A stretch of 64,000 nucleotides of DNA from Panicum virgatum (Eukaryota > Streptophyta > Magnoliopsida > Poales > Poaceae): NCBI RefSeq assembly GCF_016808335.1, contig NC_053145.1, positions 1,766,603 through 1,830,602 on the forward strand, read 5' to 3'. The position numbers were made by a program, and so were the translations under genes. Within the stretch, counting starts at the first letter, position 1. Each line of letters starts with the position of its first letter. Below are positions 36,652-47,251 of the stretch, one piece after another. The notes below the pieces were generated by a model. It had not been told where the DNA came from. It saw only the letters and a program-made list of their open reading frames with translations, and searched no databases.

Positions 36652-38319
36652 TATACAAACTAATCTCATGGTGGTCAACAAAGAATTATGATTCTTTGGG
36701 CATATAAATAGTTCCATACAAGTAATAATCACTGAGATAAAGGGTAAAGCACCGAAACCTACAAATAAATGTGACTATTATTAGCTCAATCTAAATAGAT
36801 GCATGGGAAAAATCAGGGAGTTAGTCATGTGAGGAATCAAATAGCATAGATAATTATTAACATTATTATCCCCATCTAATCTTATATAAGTACACACTAG
36901 GCATGGAACACAAATGTGATCGATACCTCTAAGGAAGTATAGAGAAAGAGAAGAGAAAAAGATAAAGAAGCACCAAGATTGATGGGTAAGGAAAGTAGAA
37001 AAAGGAGAATAGAAAAAAAAGTCAGGAAAAATGAGAAAATGAGGGGGGAAGGACAAAAGTGAATTTATTAGTTTAGTCTATAAATAATATAATTAGAATA
37101 AGAAAAATATTAAATTATAGTCATGTCACGTTGAATATTTGACATCTTTCATATATTCATGAAAAAATAGAAGAAGCGGTTCTACCGAACGATTTTCAAA
37201 ACAGCTCTATATCCATAAGAAAAGATACTCCATCAAAGAAGCCACAACTTGAGTTATTTTAGCCACAGATACAGGTCTGAAGCCCTACTAATCTATCTCA
37301 AAGTCGATTGCCTACAATACAAAATTAAATGATTCAAACAAATGTACATTGTCGATGTTCCTCTTCGCTCAGAAAAAAAACCCCGAGGCACAATACTAAA
37401 CAGAAAACTTCTCCATTAGATGCATCGGATGCGATACACACTAATTGATTTCAAATATACCGAGGAACAAAATAGAAGACAGAGAAATCAATAAAAATTG
37501 CTAGAGAAAATGGAAAATAAAGAAAAGAGTTAGAAACAACAATAAAGATATATATGGAACTATCTATCACCGAGATGACAAAACTCTAAAGTAGACCAAT
37601 ATATGCAGTCATATGGGCTAAAAACAAATAAATTGTGCAGTAACCAAAGTGAGAAAAATAATAATAGGTTCGGTTAAATAAAAAAATTAAAATATATATG
37701 CATTAACATAGCATGCATATATATATGTTTTGCATAACATTTATTTACCAAAGCCAGCAGGAGGCCTCAACTTATTTTTTAACATAAATTTTTTTGTCTA
37801 ATCCATGATCATTTTTATTTCGCTCCGATGATGAGTTAGGTCTAGATCTGCTAGATGCTACTTTAGTGCTCTAACAACTACACTAGATATATTTTCGCTA
37901 AATATTAATCAAAATATTGCAAGATACAAATCGAACTCCAACATCTAAGTTACAGATTGTTGGCAAACATAACTATCAAATACATATAAATATATTTCAT
38001 AATTATAAAAAACTTTATATGAATACAATTATGTACAATTTGCTCCATATTCAAGGTGACCCAAAATTGAATTCAATCCTCAAATTTAGATTTTGCAAGT
38101 TTAAGTACTAAAATATGCAACTATAATATAGAACAAAGCAACATAAAAAGTGATGATTGATATGAACTCTTATGCATAGAAAGCTGCAAGTATTATAATA
38201 TTCAACAAGAGCAGAGGTAAATAAATTACAAAATACATATCTTCTGTCAATGTAAATATTTTTAAAGAATTAAATAAAAAACTAACTACCCGCGCTATTA
38301 GGGCGGGCCACCTTGCTAG

Positions 38320-38490
38320 TTATTTATTATTTGGTTGTCATAACATTTTAGTTGCCAATACTATATATATATATATACACACACACACCCATTCTGTTAT
38401 TATTTATGTATCGTATTAGATTTGTCTTAAGTCAAATTTAGCAAATTTTGATCAAACTTATAGAAAGAAATAATAACATCTACAATACCA
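38320..38490. repeat. Tandem-duplicated segment, copy A (right part) with truncated Stowaway MITE
   Basis: Host sequence resumes as TTATTTATTATTTGG after the Helitron end. From about 38390 it is the left half of a Stowaway element whose complete version is at 41086-41341. It stops at ACAATACCAA, where copy B begins. A short (TA)n(CA)n tract lies at about 38364-38389. Confidence 0.8.
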
Positions 38491-38542
38491 AATAATGTGA
38501 AAGTTTGGATAACAAACATGACGCTCCACACGGACTTCAGGC

Positions 38543-40799
38543 CTATGTGTCATCGATATGCGATACGGCGATACTGGTAGGGGTATACGATACGCATCTC
38601 CCAAAAAATAATGATACGATGATACGACACTACCCATAAAAGATCCTATCATCATCAACATATGCAGCTTAATTATGAAGCATTTGAAGGATGTGATGTC
38701 ATTTAGAGCAATGATACGGCAAGACTATCATCATAGCTAGCGTTGCAACTGTGATTAGCTTTGGAACCTTCGTCCTGAAATGTAGGATATTCTGGAGTTT
38801 TTATTAGAACATATTATGGTTGTGTAGAAAAGACTCTCCTACCCTTAATTATTATACATTGGAACTCTATTTGGGTCATTAAATATGTGCTAATTAAAGT
38901 AGCATGACATTTTCCCATGCACCTCCACCACATGCACCTCCCCTTACATGGTTGCATGTGTATCTTTCTATTGAGAAAGACCCGAAAATAATACACAATT
39001 ATGATGATTGGGTCCACTTTCAACCTGAAATGCCTAATATTTGAGGACAAATTTTGAATCCTAAAATTCCCTATATTTCAGGACGGAGGGAGTAGGCTGA
39101 AGGACCTTTCTAGTGGCGGTGGCACAAGCTTCGAAGTGGGGAATTTAATATTTTACCATTATAACGATGGCTACCTCCTCAGATAGCATTTTTATTTTTG
39201 GCACTACAGATTTAACATTGGAGAGAGAAAATCTTTATATTTTTAGCATTCTTGCTCACTTGGCACGGCAGCACAGCAGTCCAGCTCGTCTCCGAGGCAA
39301 CATAGTAGGGGGGAAAGACCGTGGAGCCCCTGGGCTCTCTCTTCTTCCTCCAGCCAGTTTCTGCGGCCGCGCTCCGGGCAGCCGAGATGCGGAGGGAGGC
39401 CGTGGCCGCGCCTCGCCGAGGTGCTGCGCGACGACGAGAAGTGTGTCCGCGTCGTCGCCTCCGACGGCGCATCCTCGTCGCGCTGCTCGAGTGCCCCGAC
39501 GCGCGCTCCAGGAGGAGGCGCTGGAGGCGGTCTCGGTGATCGCCGGGTCCGATGCGCACATGGGCGACCTGGTCGTCGGTGGCGTCATCGCGCCGGTGGT
39601 CCGGGTCCTCGACGCGGGCGCCTGCAGCGCGGCGGCGCGGGTGCTCTGCAGGCTCACCGAGAACTCGGACAACGTCTGGGCCGTCGCCGCGCACGGCGGC
39701 GTCACGGCGCTGCTCACCGTATGCGCGGACCACGGCGCGAGCGGCGGCGAGCTCGTGTGCGCGGCGTGCCGGGTACTGCGGAGCCTCGCGGGCGTCGACG
39801 AGATCAGGAAGTACATGGTGGCCGACGCCGGGGCCGTGCCGGCGCTCGTGTCGCTCTCGCAGGGCGCCGCCACGGACGACGCGGCGCGAATCCAGTCGAT
39901 GGAGTAACTTGCCGCCATCGCCTCCAGGGGAACGGCTCCGCCAGGGAGGCCGTGATCCAGGAAGGCGCCGTCGAGTCCCTCGTCCGCGCGCTCGACCCGT
40001 CCTCCCCGACCCGCTCCTCTCAGCTCCTTTCTTCTCTTCTTCCCTCAGACACCAAGCCCCAACGCGCACCAGCCCCCAACTCGCCCACACGCCATTCGCC
40101 CAGACTCAGAACGCCAGCGCGTGCGACGGCCATGGCGTGGCGCATGGTGGCCAGCCGCTCTGAGGCTCCGCAGCCCCGACAGACAGCCAAGGTAGCAGCA
40201 TCCGCACCCCAGGAGCACGCCTAGGCCCCCAGACTGGCCTTGGAAGCGCCGGAGCACAGGGCTCGACGGCGACCCCCATGGCCACAGCTCGGCCACGGCG
40301 GCGAGCCCGCGTTCCGGCGAAGACACGCTCGGAACCGGCCAACCAAACCCACCTACACCATCTGCACACCTCACTTCCGCTTCTAGACCACGCAGACCTA
40401 GCCCAACACCACAAAACCCCCTCCTCACCGGCGACCTCACCTTCACTGAACGGTGGTGACCCGAGGTTGAAGATGATGGCGGCGCTCGAGTGTAGGGTTG
40501 AGGAGGCAGGACAGTAGCTTGATGGATGGGTTCACGACTCCTAGACACAGGTTCTAGCGAGTGGGTTGGGCGGATAGCGGACGGACGGCGGCGGATTTCG
40601 CTGGAGACTGCGATGGTGGAAAAACAGAGCGGTGGCAGTGAAACGGACGAGCGCGAGACGGGAGTGCAGTAATTCATTCAAACACTTGCCGCCCAACGCC
40701 GTGCCACCTCCTGCTGCTACATATTGGCACATATCTCCGTATCGCGCCGAATCGGATATGGGGGTCCGGCGACCTGTTGGTCGTATCGGTGATACATAG
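38543..40799. mobile_element. hAT-like non-autonomous DNA transposon carrying host gene sequence
   Basis: Terminal inverted repeats are CTATGTGTCATCGATATG on the left and CTATGTATCACCGATACG as the inverse of the right end (15 of 18 identical). An 8-bp target duplication flanks it: CTTCAGGC (38535-38542) and CTTCAAGC (40800-40807), one difference. Copy A of the surrounding duplication has a single CTTCAGGC with no insertion, which confirms the boundaries. Eight bases fits the hAT superfamily, though the CTATG terminus is not one I recognise. No transposase is present; an ARM-repeat gene fragment is. Confidence 0.85.
39405..40010 (+). pseudogene. Captured ARM-repeat protein fragment
   Basis: The plus strand encodes armadillo-type helices: DDEKCVRVVASDGA, then EEALEAVSVIAGSDA, GGVIAPVVRVLDAG, RVLCRLTENSDN, HGGVTALL, ACRVLRSLAGVDEIRKYM, GAVPALVSLSQGA, and in another frame SAREAVIQEGAVESLVRAL. 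The family is the plant ARM-repeat superfamily, intronless and GC-rich. Frames change near 39460 and between 39905 and 39940, and a TAA follows IQSME at about 39905, so the copy is broken. Both ends lie inside the hAT-like element (38543-40799), so it is best read as a captured fragment of a gene located elsewhere. The GC-rich 40010-40500 part may be a second captured piece, but I could not assign it. Confidence 0.75.
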
Positions 40800-41085
40800 C
40801 TTCAAGCGCTCCCAATACTACTGGGAGCTAATTACACAAGGCAACAACAAACAGAATGGGAAAAGAAGGCAGGGAAGAGAATGAGAAAGGAAGATAGGGA
40901 AGAGCTAGAGCTATCCGTAATCCGTGTTTGATGCAGCTGATGAGATGAATTAGAAGGTTCACACACACACACCCCTTTCACATTCTAGCATAATTATATG
41001 CCTTATAATACACTAACACATATGCTTTATATTCTTTATTATTTGGTTGTCATAAAATTTTAGTTGCCAATACTCTATACATATA

Positions 41086-41341
41086 CTCACTCTGTTTTTA
41101 TTTACATATCGTATTAGATTTGTCCTAAGGCAAATTTGGATCAAACTTGTAGAACGTAATAATAACATCTACAATACCAAATTTGTTTCATCTGAATCCA
41201 CCAACCATGAAGTATATATTGATAGTGCATATATTGAATAATATAGTTGTTGCTATATTTTTTCATAAATTTGGTCAAAAACTAATTAAATTTGACTTAG
41301 AACAAATCTAATATGATATGTAAATAAAAATGGAGGGAGAG
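41086..41341. mobile_element. Stowaway MITE
   Basis: Begins CTCACTCTGTTTTTATTTAC and ends with its inverse ATGGAGGGAGAG, between TA dinucleotides (41084-41085 and 41342-41343). It lies 320 bases upstream of the PPR start codon. Confidence 0.88.
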
Positions 41342-41496
41342 TATACCTTTTCATTCATGTTCGAGTTTTCCCTTCAGATGGATTTATCCGTTTGTGATAA
41401 TTTTAGTTGCCAAAAGTAATTTATCGCAGCAAAAACGGAAGATGCAAAGCGAAGTGCAGGAATCGAGTGGTGCAACACTTGCACTACCATATGTCC

Positions 41497-41506
41497 TATA
41501 TATATG
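41497..41506 (+). promoter_or_regulatory. Possible TATA box of the PPR gene
   Basis: TATATATATG lies about 157 bases upstream of the PPR ATG, in otherwise ordinary AT-rich DNA. Its position fits a TATA box with a 5' UTR of about 120 bases, but the motif alone is weak evidence. Confidence 0.35.
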
Positions 41507-41662
41507 ATTTCCATGAAAATATGTTGCTTTTTGTGCAATGCTCACAGAAAAGATAAGCCATTACCAAAAAATTAGCTAAATTTTTTTTGCTCAAAAAAAG
41601 ATTAGCTAAATTTTACTCAAAACAAGTGCAGAGAACGAGCACGTCATTTTCCCCCCACCTCT

Positions 41663-43528
41663 ATGGGCTCGTCGGGAGCACCGCCGGAGCCGCCGGCAGT
41701 GGCGGCGGCCAGGAAGCTGCACCACCTCCTCCGCTCCCGCGACCTTCGCCCGGCGCTCTCCTACCTCCGTGCCCTCCCTTCCCCGCTCACCCTCCTCCCC
41801 AACCACGCCCTCAACGCCCTCCTCCGCGCGCTCGCCGCCGCCGGCCGCGTCCGCGCCGCCACCTCACTCTTCCGCTCCATCCCCAACCCCACGCCGCACT
41901 CCTTCAACTCCCTCCTCGCCGCGCTCCTTCGTAGGGGCCGCCGCCGCGCGTCCTCCGCCCTGCTCGCGGCGTTCCTCCGCTCCCCTGACGCCTCCCCCGA
42001 CGTCACCACCCTCAACACCCTTCTCCATGGGCTTTCCACTGCCTCCCCGCGCCCGTCAGCTCCCACGCTCCTCAAGCTCTTCCGCTTCTTGCCGGAGACC
42101 TACGCCTTCGCCCCCGACGCCATCACGTACAATTCTCTGCTATCTGCTCTGTGCCGAGCGGGCGACCTGGCCACCGCGCGCAAGCTATTCGACGGAATGC
42201 GCGAGAGCGAAGAGGAGAGCAAATGTGGCGCCCTCCCTAATGTTGTCACCTACACTACCATGATCAGGGCGTACTGTGCAAAGGGGCTTGCTGACGAGGC
42301 ATTGTCGCTCTTCATGGTGATGGCTGCAAATGGCGTGCCGCCAAACAGGATCACCTACAACACGATGGTGCAGGGCTTCTGTGAGGCCGGAAGGATGGAG
42401 CTAGTTAAGGAGGTGTTCGAGGTGGACTCGTTTAAGCCAGACACATGCACGTTCAACACGCTAATGGCTGCACATTGCAGGGTAGGGCGGATTAAGGATG
42501 CAATGAAGGTGTTTGATCAAATGACAGAGCTTCATGTGAGACGTGAATCTGCAAGCTATAGCATGGTGATCCGAGCATTGTGTGAGAGCGGTGACTTTGG
42601 TCGGGCTGAGGAGCTTGTGGATGAGATCTTGGAGAAGGAGGTGCTCAAGAAAAGAGGTGGTTCTGTACCACTTGTCGCAGCGTACAACCCAGTTTTTATG
42701 TACTTTTGTGATAATGGGAAAGCAAAAAAGGCCAGGGTGCTGTTCGGGCAGTTGCTGGATAGGAGGAGCAAGGTTGATTTCCAAGCATTCAAGACGTTGA
42801 TACTAGGTCATTGTAAGGAGGGCAATTTTGCAGAAGGGTACGAGCTAGTGCTCTCAATGTTAAAGAGGGATCTTGTCCCTGACAATGAGTGTTATATTGC
42901 TGTAATAGATGGCTTTATGAAGAAAGGAAGGATGAAATCTGCTTGGGAAGCTCTTCACAGGATGTTAAATAGTGGCCTTCGGCCTAGCACAAGTACATTC
43001 CACTCGGTTCTTTTGGGGCTTTTGAAGAAAGATGGCTGTGCGGAAGAAGCTGCCAATTTGATTGAGATAATGCTAGAGAGGAAAATCCGGCAGAACCTTG
43101 ATCTTTCTACTAATCTGATCGATGTATTGTTCAAAAGTGATCTCAATGACCGTGCATACAAGATTACTAAGTGTCTGTATGATAATGGCTATTACATCAA
43201 TATGGAAAAGGTAATTGCAACACTTTGCGAGGACAAGAAGTTCGTAGATGCAGCAGAGTGTACTTTGTTTAGCTTGCAGAAGCACCATGAACTGGGTGTT
43301 GGAGTTCACAGTCTTGTTTTGGATGGCCTCTGCATGGACGGTAGAGCTGAAGAGGCATTCCGGCTTTTCTATGAGCTAATTGAGAACGGAAGCACTTCTG
43401 CTGCTGTTGCTCCCCGCAGCTTAGTCTGTCTTCATCATGCACTCGAGGAAGCTGGAAAGATGAAAGAAGCTGATTTTATTGGTAAACAGATGAGACGTGC
43501 CACTGCGAAAATTAGGCAAAGGAGCTAA
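41663..43528 (+). CDS. P-class pentatricopeptide repeat (PPR) protein
   Basis: One uninterrupted frame of 621 residues, typical of intronless plant PPR genes. An N-terminal segment rich in Ala, Arg, Leu and Pro, with few acidic residues, looks like an organelle transit peptide. From about residue 50 onward, roughly a dozen 35-residue helical repeats follow, for example VVTYTTMIRAYCAKGLADEA, RITYNTMVQGFCEAGRM, TCTFNTLMAAHCRVGRIKDA and ECYIAVIDGFMKKGRMKSA. There is no E, DYW or SMR domain, so it belongs to the P class, which binds organelle RNA for stability, splicing or translation; the target cannot be read from the sequence. GC content is very high in the first third and falls toward the 3' end, the usual grass gradient. 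The start is the first ATG of the frame. Confidence 0.93.
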   Translation: MGSSGAPPEPPAVAAARKLHHLLRSRDLRPALSYLRALPSPLTLLPNHALNALLRALAAAGRVRAATSLFRSIPNPTPHSFNSLLAALLRRGRRRASSALLAAFLRSPDASPDVTTLNTLLHGLSTASPRPSAPTLLKLFRFLPETYAFAPDAITYNSLLSALCRAGDLATARKLFDGMRESEEESKCGALPNVVTYTTMIRAYCAKGLADEALSLFMVMAANGVPPNRITYNTMVQGFCEAGRMELVKEVFEVDSFKPDTCTFNTLMAAHCRVGRIKDAMKVFDQMTELHVRRESASYSMVIRALCESGDFGRAEELVDEILEKEVLKKRGGSVPLVAAYNPVFMYFCDNGKAKKARVLFGQLLDRRSKVDFQAFKTLILGHCKEGNFAEGYELVLSMLKRDLVPDNECYIAVIDGFMKKGRMKSAWEALHRMLNSGLRPSTSTFHSVLLGLLKKDGCAEEAANLIEIMLERKIRQNLDLSTNLIDVLFKSDLNDRAYKITKCLYDNGYYINMEKVIATLCEDKKFVDAAECTLFSLQKHHELGVGVHSLVLDGLCMDGRAEEAFRLFYELIENGSTSAAVAPRSLVCLHHALEEAGKMKEADFIGKQMRRATAKIRQRS

Positions 43529-44664
43529 GACTTTACTCACATTATTCCAAAGAAAAACCTTGCAAACTCTTCGCAGCTTCTGTGCAGTGTGGTCTGCATG
43601 AGAAAAATGATGCTGAAACTGGAAATCCAGTTGGTTGCCTGATCAACTGATTGGCAAGGAATTGATGGTCATTCAACAAGGTTTGTTTGATGGTGCAGGA
43701 TTGCTTGTGAAATCAATGGATCATCAAATAGCTCGATTTTCTTGGAGTTGCCCCTATCATCAGATATTCTGATTGCACAAGCACATCTCATGGTTAGTCC
43801 TAAAGTCAAATAAAGCCTTTATTTCCTCATACTATATTTGCATCTTACTATTCCTGTTTAAATGAAGTAAAGGTTCAACAAATTTTGCGATCAATGAAAT
43901 CACCACGGACGCTTTCGCAAGTACCCATGCTGAGTTTAGAACTTGAACCTGATGACACAAGGAACGTCCGAGGGATGTCTAATGCACATCGCTGTTCCTA
44001 CAGCATCCCACTACAAGAGCAAGGGCGGCAGATCGCCGCTGCCGAATCATCGAGGTCACAAAGCCAGCACCGTCAAGTCTTCACGGATGGTCTGCTGCCT
44101 GTGTTGCCTAGCCTTGGCATAATGCTGTCTGTTCTCAATCTCAGTTGTGCAGAAAACCTCTGTGCGGGCAGCAAGTAGGGGCACAAAAAGGCATGCCAAA
44201 TTGGAGATTGTAATTTATGTGAATTTAGAGTGGAGTTCAGGAATCGTGTCACTGAATGTTAAATTCAGACTATAACTGATGTGATTTGGGATTGTAACTT
44301 ATGATCGTGCACCACCACTAGCTGTTATCAAACTGCCATACTGAATTCTGTTATCAAACTGACAACATCAGTGATATGTTCTCAAATTGATCTGTTATCA
44401 GTTAACGTTCTATATTACCAATGAAACCAAAGAATTGAAGAAATGTTATCTTTCTCTAAAAGTTTTAGCTTGGATGTGACACTTCTGGTTTGGAGCGGAC
44501 CTGGCAGCAGGGGACGCCGATGTAATTACCCTGAAGACGATTACTACTCTGTGAATGTTCTTCAATGTAATATAATAATTTTGTGTAACTTTGGTTTGAC
44601 ATCTTGGTGCTCAAGCCTCTGGGTTAACCAATTTGGTTTGACGGATGAATTTCTTTAGAGCTAT
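43529..44664 (+). other. 3' UTR and downstream flank of the PPR gene
   Basis: Moderately AT-rich. An open frame of 97 codons (43885-44178) has no recognisable domain and could be 3' UTR or an unassigned fragment. Nothing else was identified. Confidence 0.4.
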
Positions 44665-44875
44665 GGCTGTGTTTAGGTATTGTACCACATTTCGTTGTTA
44701 TTTGAAAATTATTGTCCAATCATGAATTAATTAGACTTAAAAGATTTATCTCGTATGAAATAGTTAAACTGTGTAGTTAGTTATTTTTTTCAACTGCATT
44801 TAATGCTTTATGCATATGTCCGAAGATTCGATGTGACGGGTACTGTAATAAATTTTTTGAGAACTAAATAGGGCC
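44665..44875. mobile_element. Tourist-like (PIF/Harbinger) MITE
   Basis: Starts GGCTGTGTTTAGGTA and ends GAACTAAATAGGGCC. The internal GATTCGATGTGACGGGTACTG matches a very common grass MITE family. The 3-bp flanks are TAT (44662-44664 and 44876-44878), as for PIF/Harbinger elements. Confidence 0.82.
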
Positions 44876-45736
44876 TATGTTTGAGTATAAGTATTTGTCA
44901 GTAAAATGATAAAAAAAGTAGTCTTTTAGATGGAGATGTAGCAGAAAAATCCTGGAAGGGGAGAAAAATCCTATAAGCAGAAAAATTAAGATAATCTTCA
45001 AGTGTAGCCTAATTTGGTGAATTTTAGTTTAAATATTTAAACTGCTCAATATATATTTTTAATTTTTATTCAAAATAGGTTGGCTCCATCTCTTATATAC
45101 CTGCAAAAAGTTTTATAATTTTTGGAGGTGATTTGTATGTCGTTTTGGTTAAAAAAAACAGAGAGCTAGAAGCATTCATAGTTACTGTTCACGTCGCTTA
45201 ACTAACGGAACGAACGCTAGTGTCAGAAATAGAAAGAAAGTTAACTGTCAAATAGGGAAAAAGATTTTGAGGACCAAAGAAGGAACTAATTAATATATAT
45301 ATTAGTGTCAAATAGGGGAATTTGCTATTTGTTGTTTCTTCAATCCTATGCATTGCTATCTTTGCAATTTGTTGCTTCTAGAACGAGTACCGTTAGGAAA
45401 AAAAGAGGCTGTGGTATTTTATCTTACTAGAAAAGAAATCGTACCAATTAGGAAATTGACGGTGAACTGCAGGTTACGTGGTGTTTGGTTTGGGAGATTG
45501 TAACGTGATTTGATTATTACACAGTGTACAACCAAACAAAGAGGAGTGACCTACGTTACGGTAGCAGATACGCCCTAATTGATTCCATTAGCATTTGCAT
45601 TACCGTCGTACTAACCAAGTCCAGTCCCTTTCCTGTGTACGAACTAACATGGGAAAAGAAAGAAATTAACAAGACAAGAAATTAAATTAATGCATTGTTT
45701 TGTTGCATATGTATACAAATGTATGCATTAAATATA
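44876..45736. other. AT-rich intergenic region
   Basis: No gene recognised. A short segment at 45478-45545 (GTGTTTGGTTTGGGAG ... ACAACCAAACA) looks like a small MITE remnant. Confidence 0.35.
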
Positions 45737-47251
45737 GAGTAAAATGCACTGGAGTCCATAAACTAGTTGATCTGTTCTGTTTAGATCCATGAACTTCGAA
45801 ATTGTTGATTGAGCCCCCTAAACTATTTAAGTGTGTCACTTGAGGTCCAAAACATCTCTAACCCCACTGATCGTCTATGTGGACAGCCACATCAGATCCA
45901 ACGTGGATCGGGCCTGTGTGTTCGCGGTCACGATGCTCTCCCAGCCTCCCGCGGGACGCCGCAGCCTCCGACAGGGCTTCTTCACCAGGGGATGTCACCA
46001 TGGCTGGCGTCACCGACTTGGCCGCCGCCGCTGCCGGATCGACGGAGGCTGTATCTCTGGCGGCCCTAGCTCAATCGACTGCTCCACCACCCAGAGAGGG
46101 ATGACCCTAACGCGGCGACATGGTCGAGGTACTCGTGCAGCAACCCGCGGGACCCCACCGCCTACGCCAGAGCTTCACCGCGCAGTCGGGTAGTTCTTCG
46201 GCAGCGCCGCCAGCTCCGCGGCGTGCATGAGCCGTTGCCGAACACGAGCAGCTGCCAGCGCGAGCTCCGTAGTGGGCGGAAGATCTGCCGCGGGCAGGCA
46301 GGACTCGGGGGGGGGTGCGGCACTCCGGCGTCCAGCGGCGGCGCCCCTCCTCTCCCACACCGCACTGCTCCACTGCATCCGGCCGAATTCCAGCGAACTA
46401 GGACGAGGCGGCGGTGGAGGAGGCGGGGATCGGAGGATGTAGTGCATGGGGCTCGCTGGCATCAGGTGGCCTGCCTCTCTCTCTGACTCCCCGCTCCAAT
46501 GTTGGCCTCCGCCAAGAATGCAGAGTGACGCTCCGCCCCGCTGCGGCTGACCTGCCGCTGCTCCGCTCTGCGCTCGGCCGGTGAGGCTCGCCGCACTCCC
46601 GCACCTGCGCCAGTTCGCCCTCCACCTCCTCCGCCTTTAAGTGCTCCACCAGTCCCGACCCCAAACCCTAGCCCCCAAATTTCCTTCCCTTCCTGCATTA
46701 CCGCCGCCACGAGTTCCTTCCCCGATGACGGCCGCCGTCGATTCGTCCTCTACGGTGAGCCATTCATTGATTCCTCTCACCCACACCTCCTCCTCCCTCC
46801 TGTCTACCTGTTTGAGCCCTCAATCAGCCCTTTGCCTCGTCGTGTAGAGCACCCGATGTCGAAGCTCAGCCCGCTGCCGCCGTCCTTCGTCGGGCCGCCT
46901 CCTCGCCGCCGTTCTCCGCACTTTGGCCGGCCGGTGAGGCTCGCCTCACCGCCGCACAACCCATGCGCGCACCATCCCTGCTCCGCTCGCTTCCCTCGCT
47001 GCCTCGCCGCCGGCCAAGACGCGATGTGCGCGTCGTGCAAAGCCTCAGCACGCGCTGACCGTGGGTCAAGGCGTGCGCTGTCCACGTAGATCGGACGTGG
47101 CGGTCCACGTAGGCGGTCAACGCCGGTAAGAGACGTTTTGGACCTCAACTGACACATTTAAATAGTTTAGGGGGCTCAATCTGCAATTTCGAAGTTTATG
47201 GACCTTAAAAAAAATTAGTCAACTAGTTTACGGATCCAGTGCATTTTACTC
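45737..47251. mobile_element. Mutator-like element with GC-rich cargo (Pack-MULE candidate)
   Basis: Ends are GAGTAAAATGCACTGGA and its inverse; inverted similarity continues about 130 bases inward. A perfect 9-bp target duplication, TTAAATATA, flanks it (45728-45736 and 47252-47260). The interior (about 45890-47090) is abruptly GC-rich with several open frames and an exon-like start at 46725 (ATGACGGCCGCCGTCGATTC) running to a possible splice donor (ACGGTGAGCC). No transposase. The cargo looks like captured gene sequence, but I could not name the source. Confidence 0.88.

Larger units (their letters stand above)
21242..38319 (+). mobile_element. Non-autonomous Helitron, copy 2, split by an LTR retrotransposon
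   Basis: Follows copy 1 directly, beginning TTATATTATTAAAAGAGTG, so its extreme 5' TC-start is lost. It ends with a CCCGC/GCGGG hairpin and CTAG at 38316-38319. Apart from the 24370-36651 insertion it is colinear with copy 1: repeat array, GC patch near 23050-23160, then AT-rich tail. Internal sequence matches copy 1 across the retroelement insertion point, where TTAGTTATACAAAC in copy 1 is the uninterrupted form. Confidence 0.85.
38491..41180. repeat. Tandem-duplicated segment, copy B, interrupted by a hAT-like element
   Basis: Segments 38491-38542 and 40808-41180 align end to end with copy A. The duplication junction lies inside the Stowaway MITE (CAATACCAAA), so that MITE was present before the duplication. 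Confidence 0.85.

Noticed and set aside
39212..40090. Minus-strand open frame of 292 codons opposite the ARM-repeat fragment
   Set aside because: The plus strand carries clear ARM-repeat residues; the minus frame is a GC-rich shadow.
43885..44178. 97-codon frame downstream of the PPR gene
   Set aside because: No domain, no splice context and moderate composition; more likely 3' UTR or chance.
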